From NCBI GenBank assembly GCA_900142905.1, contig FSRV01000001.1:620001-684000 (forward strand): a stretch of DNA of 64,000 nucleotides, given 5' to 3'. Under the pieces are notes generated by a model, which did not search any database, was not told where the DNA came from, and worked only from the letters and a program-made list of their open reading frames with translations. Both the position numbers and the translations under genes were made by a program. Positions 62,704 through 64,000 of this stretch are shown here, piece after piece. Each line of letters opens with the position of its first letter. Position 1 is the stretch's first letter. The stretch is from Burkholderia sp. GAS332. Lineage in GTDB: Bacteria > Pseudomonadota > Gammaproteobacteria > Burkholderiales > Burkholderiaceae.

Positions 62704-64000
62704 GTGTTGAAATTCTTCAATTCGCTGTTTGGCCGGGTCGTCATAGCGCTGGTGGCAGGTATCGTAATTGGCGCCTTTTTTCCGCATTTCGCCCAGTCGC
62801 TACGCCCGCTCGGCGACGGCTTTCTCAAGCTGATCAAGATGGTGATCGGCCCGATCGTCTTCTGCGTGGTGGTGAGCGGCATGGCGAATGCCGGCGACCT
62901 GCGCAAAGTTGGCCGCGTCGGTTTGAAGGCGGTGGTGTACTTCGAGGCCATGACGACCATTGCGCTCGTGATCGGCGCAGTGCTCGCCTACGCAACGCGG
63001 CCTGGTGTCGGCATGAACATCAACCTGAACTCGCTCGACCCCGCTTCACTGGCGACCTACACCGAGCATGCGAAGAGCCTCAAGGACACGGCCGGCTTTC
63101 TGCTGAAGATCATCCCCGACACGGCGATCAACGCATTCGCGACCGGCGACATTCTGCAAATTCTCGTGTTTTCGGTGCTGTTCGGCTCGGCGCTGTCGCT
63201 GCTGGGCAATAAGGCGCAGCGCGTCAACGTCCTGATCGACGAGCTTTCGCAGGTGTTTTTCCGCATCATGAGTTTCATCATCAAGCTCGCGCCGCTTGGC
63301 GTGCTCGGCGCGATCGCGTTCACGACCGGCACCTATGGCGTCGAGTCGCTCAAGCAACTCGGCATGCTCGTGCTGGTGTTCTACGCGAGCTGCTTCGTGT
63401 TCGTGGCGGTAGTACTGGGCATCGTGATGCGCCTGGCCGGTTTCAGCATCTTCAAGCTGATCCGCTATTTGCGCGAAGAACTGTCGATCGTGCTGGGTAC
63501 CGCTTCGTCCGATGCCGTGCTGCCGCAGATCATGCGCAAGCTCGAATGGATGGGCGTCAAGGATTCGACCGTCGGTCTGGTCATTCCGACCGGCTACTCC
63601 TTCAATCTCGATGGCTTCTCCATCTATCTGACCCTCGCGGTGATTTTTATCGCGCAGGCCACCAACACGCCGTTGTCTATCCATGACCTGATCGTGGTGG
63701 TGCTGGTGTCGCTCGTGACGTCGAAGGGCGCGCACGGCATTCCCGGCTCTGCGATCGTGATTCTGGCCGCGACGCTGTCCGCGATTCCGGCGATCCCCGT
63801 GCTTGGCCTCGTGCTGATCCTGCCGGTCGACTGGTTCGTCGGCATTGCCCGCGCGCTGACCAACCTGATCGGCAATTGCGTCGCGACGGTGGTGGTCGCC
63901 GTGTGGGAGAACGATATCGACCGGGCGCGCGCCCATCGCGTGTTGAACCGTGACGAAGCGCTGCGCTACGTGCCGGCCGGCGAAGACGCAGGCGTCGAGC
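62704..64000 (+). CDS. dctA: C4-dicarboxylate:cation symporter DctA (runs off window)
   Basis: 432 codons of an open frame that continues past the window end. It starts at GTG 62704, with AGGAGG five bases upstream, and reads MLKFFNSLFGRVVIALVAG. The DAACS-family signatures are SIVLGTASSDAVLPQIM (serine-rich hairpin), PTGYSFNLDGFSIYLT and TSKGAHGIPGSAIVILAATL, and near the end VDWFVGIARALTNLIGN. It imports succinate, fumarate and malate. The NLDGF in place of the common NTDGT is a small deviation. Product and boundaries at the 3' end cannot be seen. Confidence 0.92.
   Translation, partial: MLKFFNSLFGRVVIALVAGIVIGAFFPHFAQSLRPLGDGFLKLIKMVIGPIVFCVVVSGMANAGDLRKVGRVGLKAVVYFEAMTTIALVIGAVLAYATRPGVGMNINLNSLDPASLATYTEHAKSLKDTAGFLLKIIPDTAINAFATGDILQILVFSVLFGSALSLLGNKAQRVNVLIDELSQVFFRIMSFIIKLAPLGVLGAIAFTTGTYGVESLKQLGMLVLVFYASCFVFVAVVLGIVMRLAGFSIFKLIRYLREELSIVLGTASSDAVLPQIMRKLEWMGVKDSTVGLVIPTGYSFNLDGFSIYLTLAVIFIAQATNTPLSIHDLIVVVLVSLVTSKGAHGIPGSAIVILAATLSAIPAIPVLGLVLILPVDWFVGIARALTNLIGNCVATVVVAVWENDIDRARAHRVLNRDEALRYVPAGEDAGVE

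Overview
The window looks like a stretch of the main chromosome of a Burkholderiaceae bacterium, most likely Paraburkholderia. The grounds are high GC with strong G/C-ending codon choice, the beta-proteobacterial gene orders ispB / rplU-rpmA-obgE-proB, rppH-proS, ffh-ypjD-ampD, aroQ-accB-accC-prmA and tkt-gap, and a repeat module around 34.5-37 kb of a type I associate with Paraburkholderia genomes. The genus is inferred from gene content, not from a database search. Most of the window is housekeeping DNA.

Layout. 1-6.3 kb: tRNA-Pro(CGG), octaprenyl diphosphate synthase, ribosomal proteins L21/L27, ObgE, ProB, a CNP1-like lipoprotein and RppH. 6.7-13.2 kb: ProS, a MarC-like protein, Hpt, Ffh, a YpjD-like cytochrome assembly protein, a small PP0621-type protein and AmpD. 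13.2-18.7 kb: class Ia ribonucleotide reductase nrdA/nrdB. Its control region carries two NrdR-type boxes one helical phase apart (31 bp) and three DnaA-box-like 9-mers at 12-bp spacing. 18.7-28.4 kb: a Lys/Ala/Pro histone H1-like protein, then a long leftward series: SlyB-like lipoprotein, PfkB kinase, Tpx, a zinc-ribbon/DUF3426 protein, PrmA, AccC, AccB, AroQ, a TlpA-type thioredoxin and an unnamed conserved protein. 28.5-34.5 kb: Mpl, YqiA-like esterase, an RNB-family ribonuclease, AroE and MtgA.

34.5-37.1 kb is the only clearly non-housekeeping region. Two inverted arms of about 220 bp flank a roughly 590-bp core of degenerate repeats. One arm is split by a complete IS4-family element (1368 bp, 21-bp terminal inverted repeats, 10-bp target duplication) whose transposase is frameshifted near its start. 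The empty target site can be reconstructed from the other arm.

37.3-47.9 kb is a sugar-oxidation and uptake cluster: an IclR regulator, DgoK, DgoA, two SDR dehydrogenases, an AraFGH-type ABC importer, an SMP-30 lactonase and an aldose 1-epimerase. Together they suggest non-phosphorylative (De Ley-Doudoroff type) use of D-galactose or a related sugar. The dehydratase for the sugar acid is not in the window. 48-54.4 kb: PyrF, a DUF985 cupin, PncC, PgpA, ThiL and a malic enzyme fused to a phosphotransacetylase-like domain. 54.4-55.9 kb: two tandem leftward terminators and a 20-bp perfect dyad (a candidate small RNA), then a secreted barnase-type RNase with its barstar. 55.9-64 kb: RsmE, a VOC protein, SpeE, transketolase, GAPDH, a GntR/FCD regulator, and a truncated dctA whose promoter carries a GntR-type operator.

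No rRNA, CRISPR array, prophage or riboswitch was recognised. The observations most worth a second look are the nested repeat/IS4 structure, the nrdAB control region, the candidate antisense-side small RNA beside maeB and the barnase pair, and the GntR-dctA operator arrangement.
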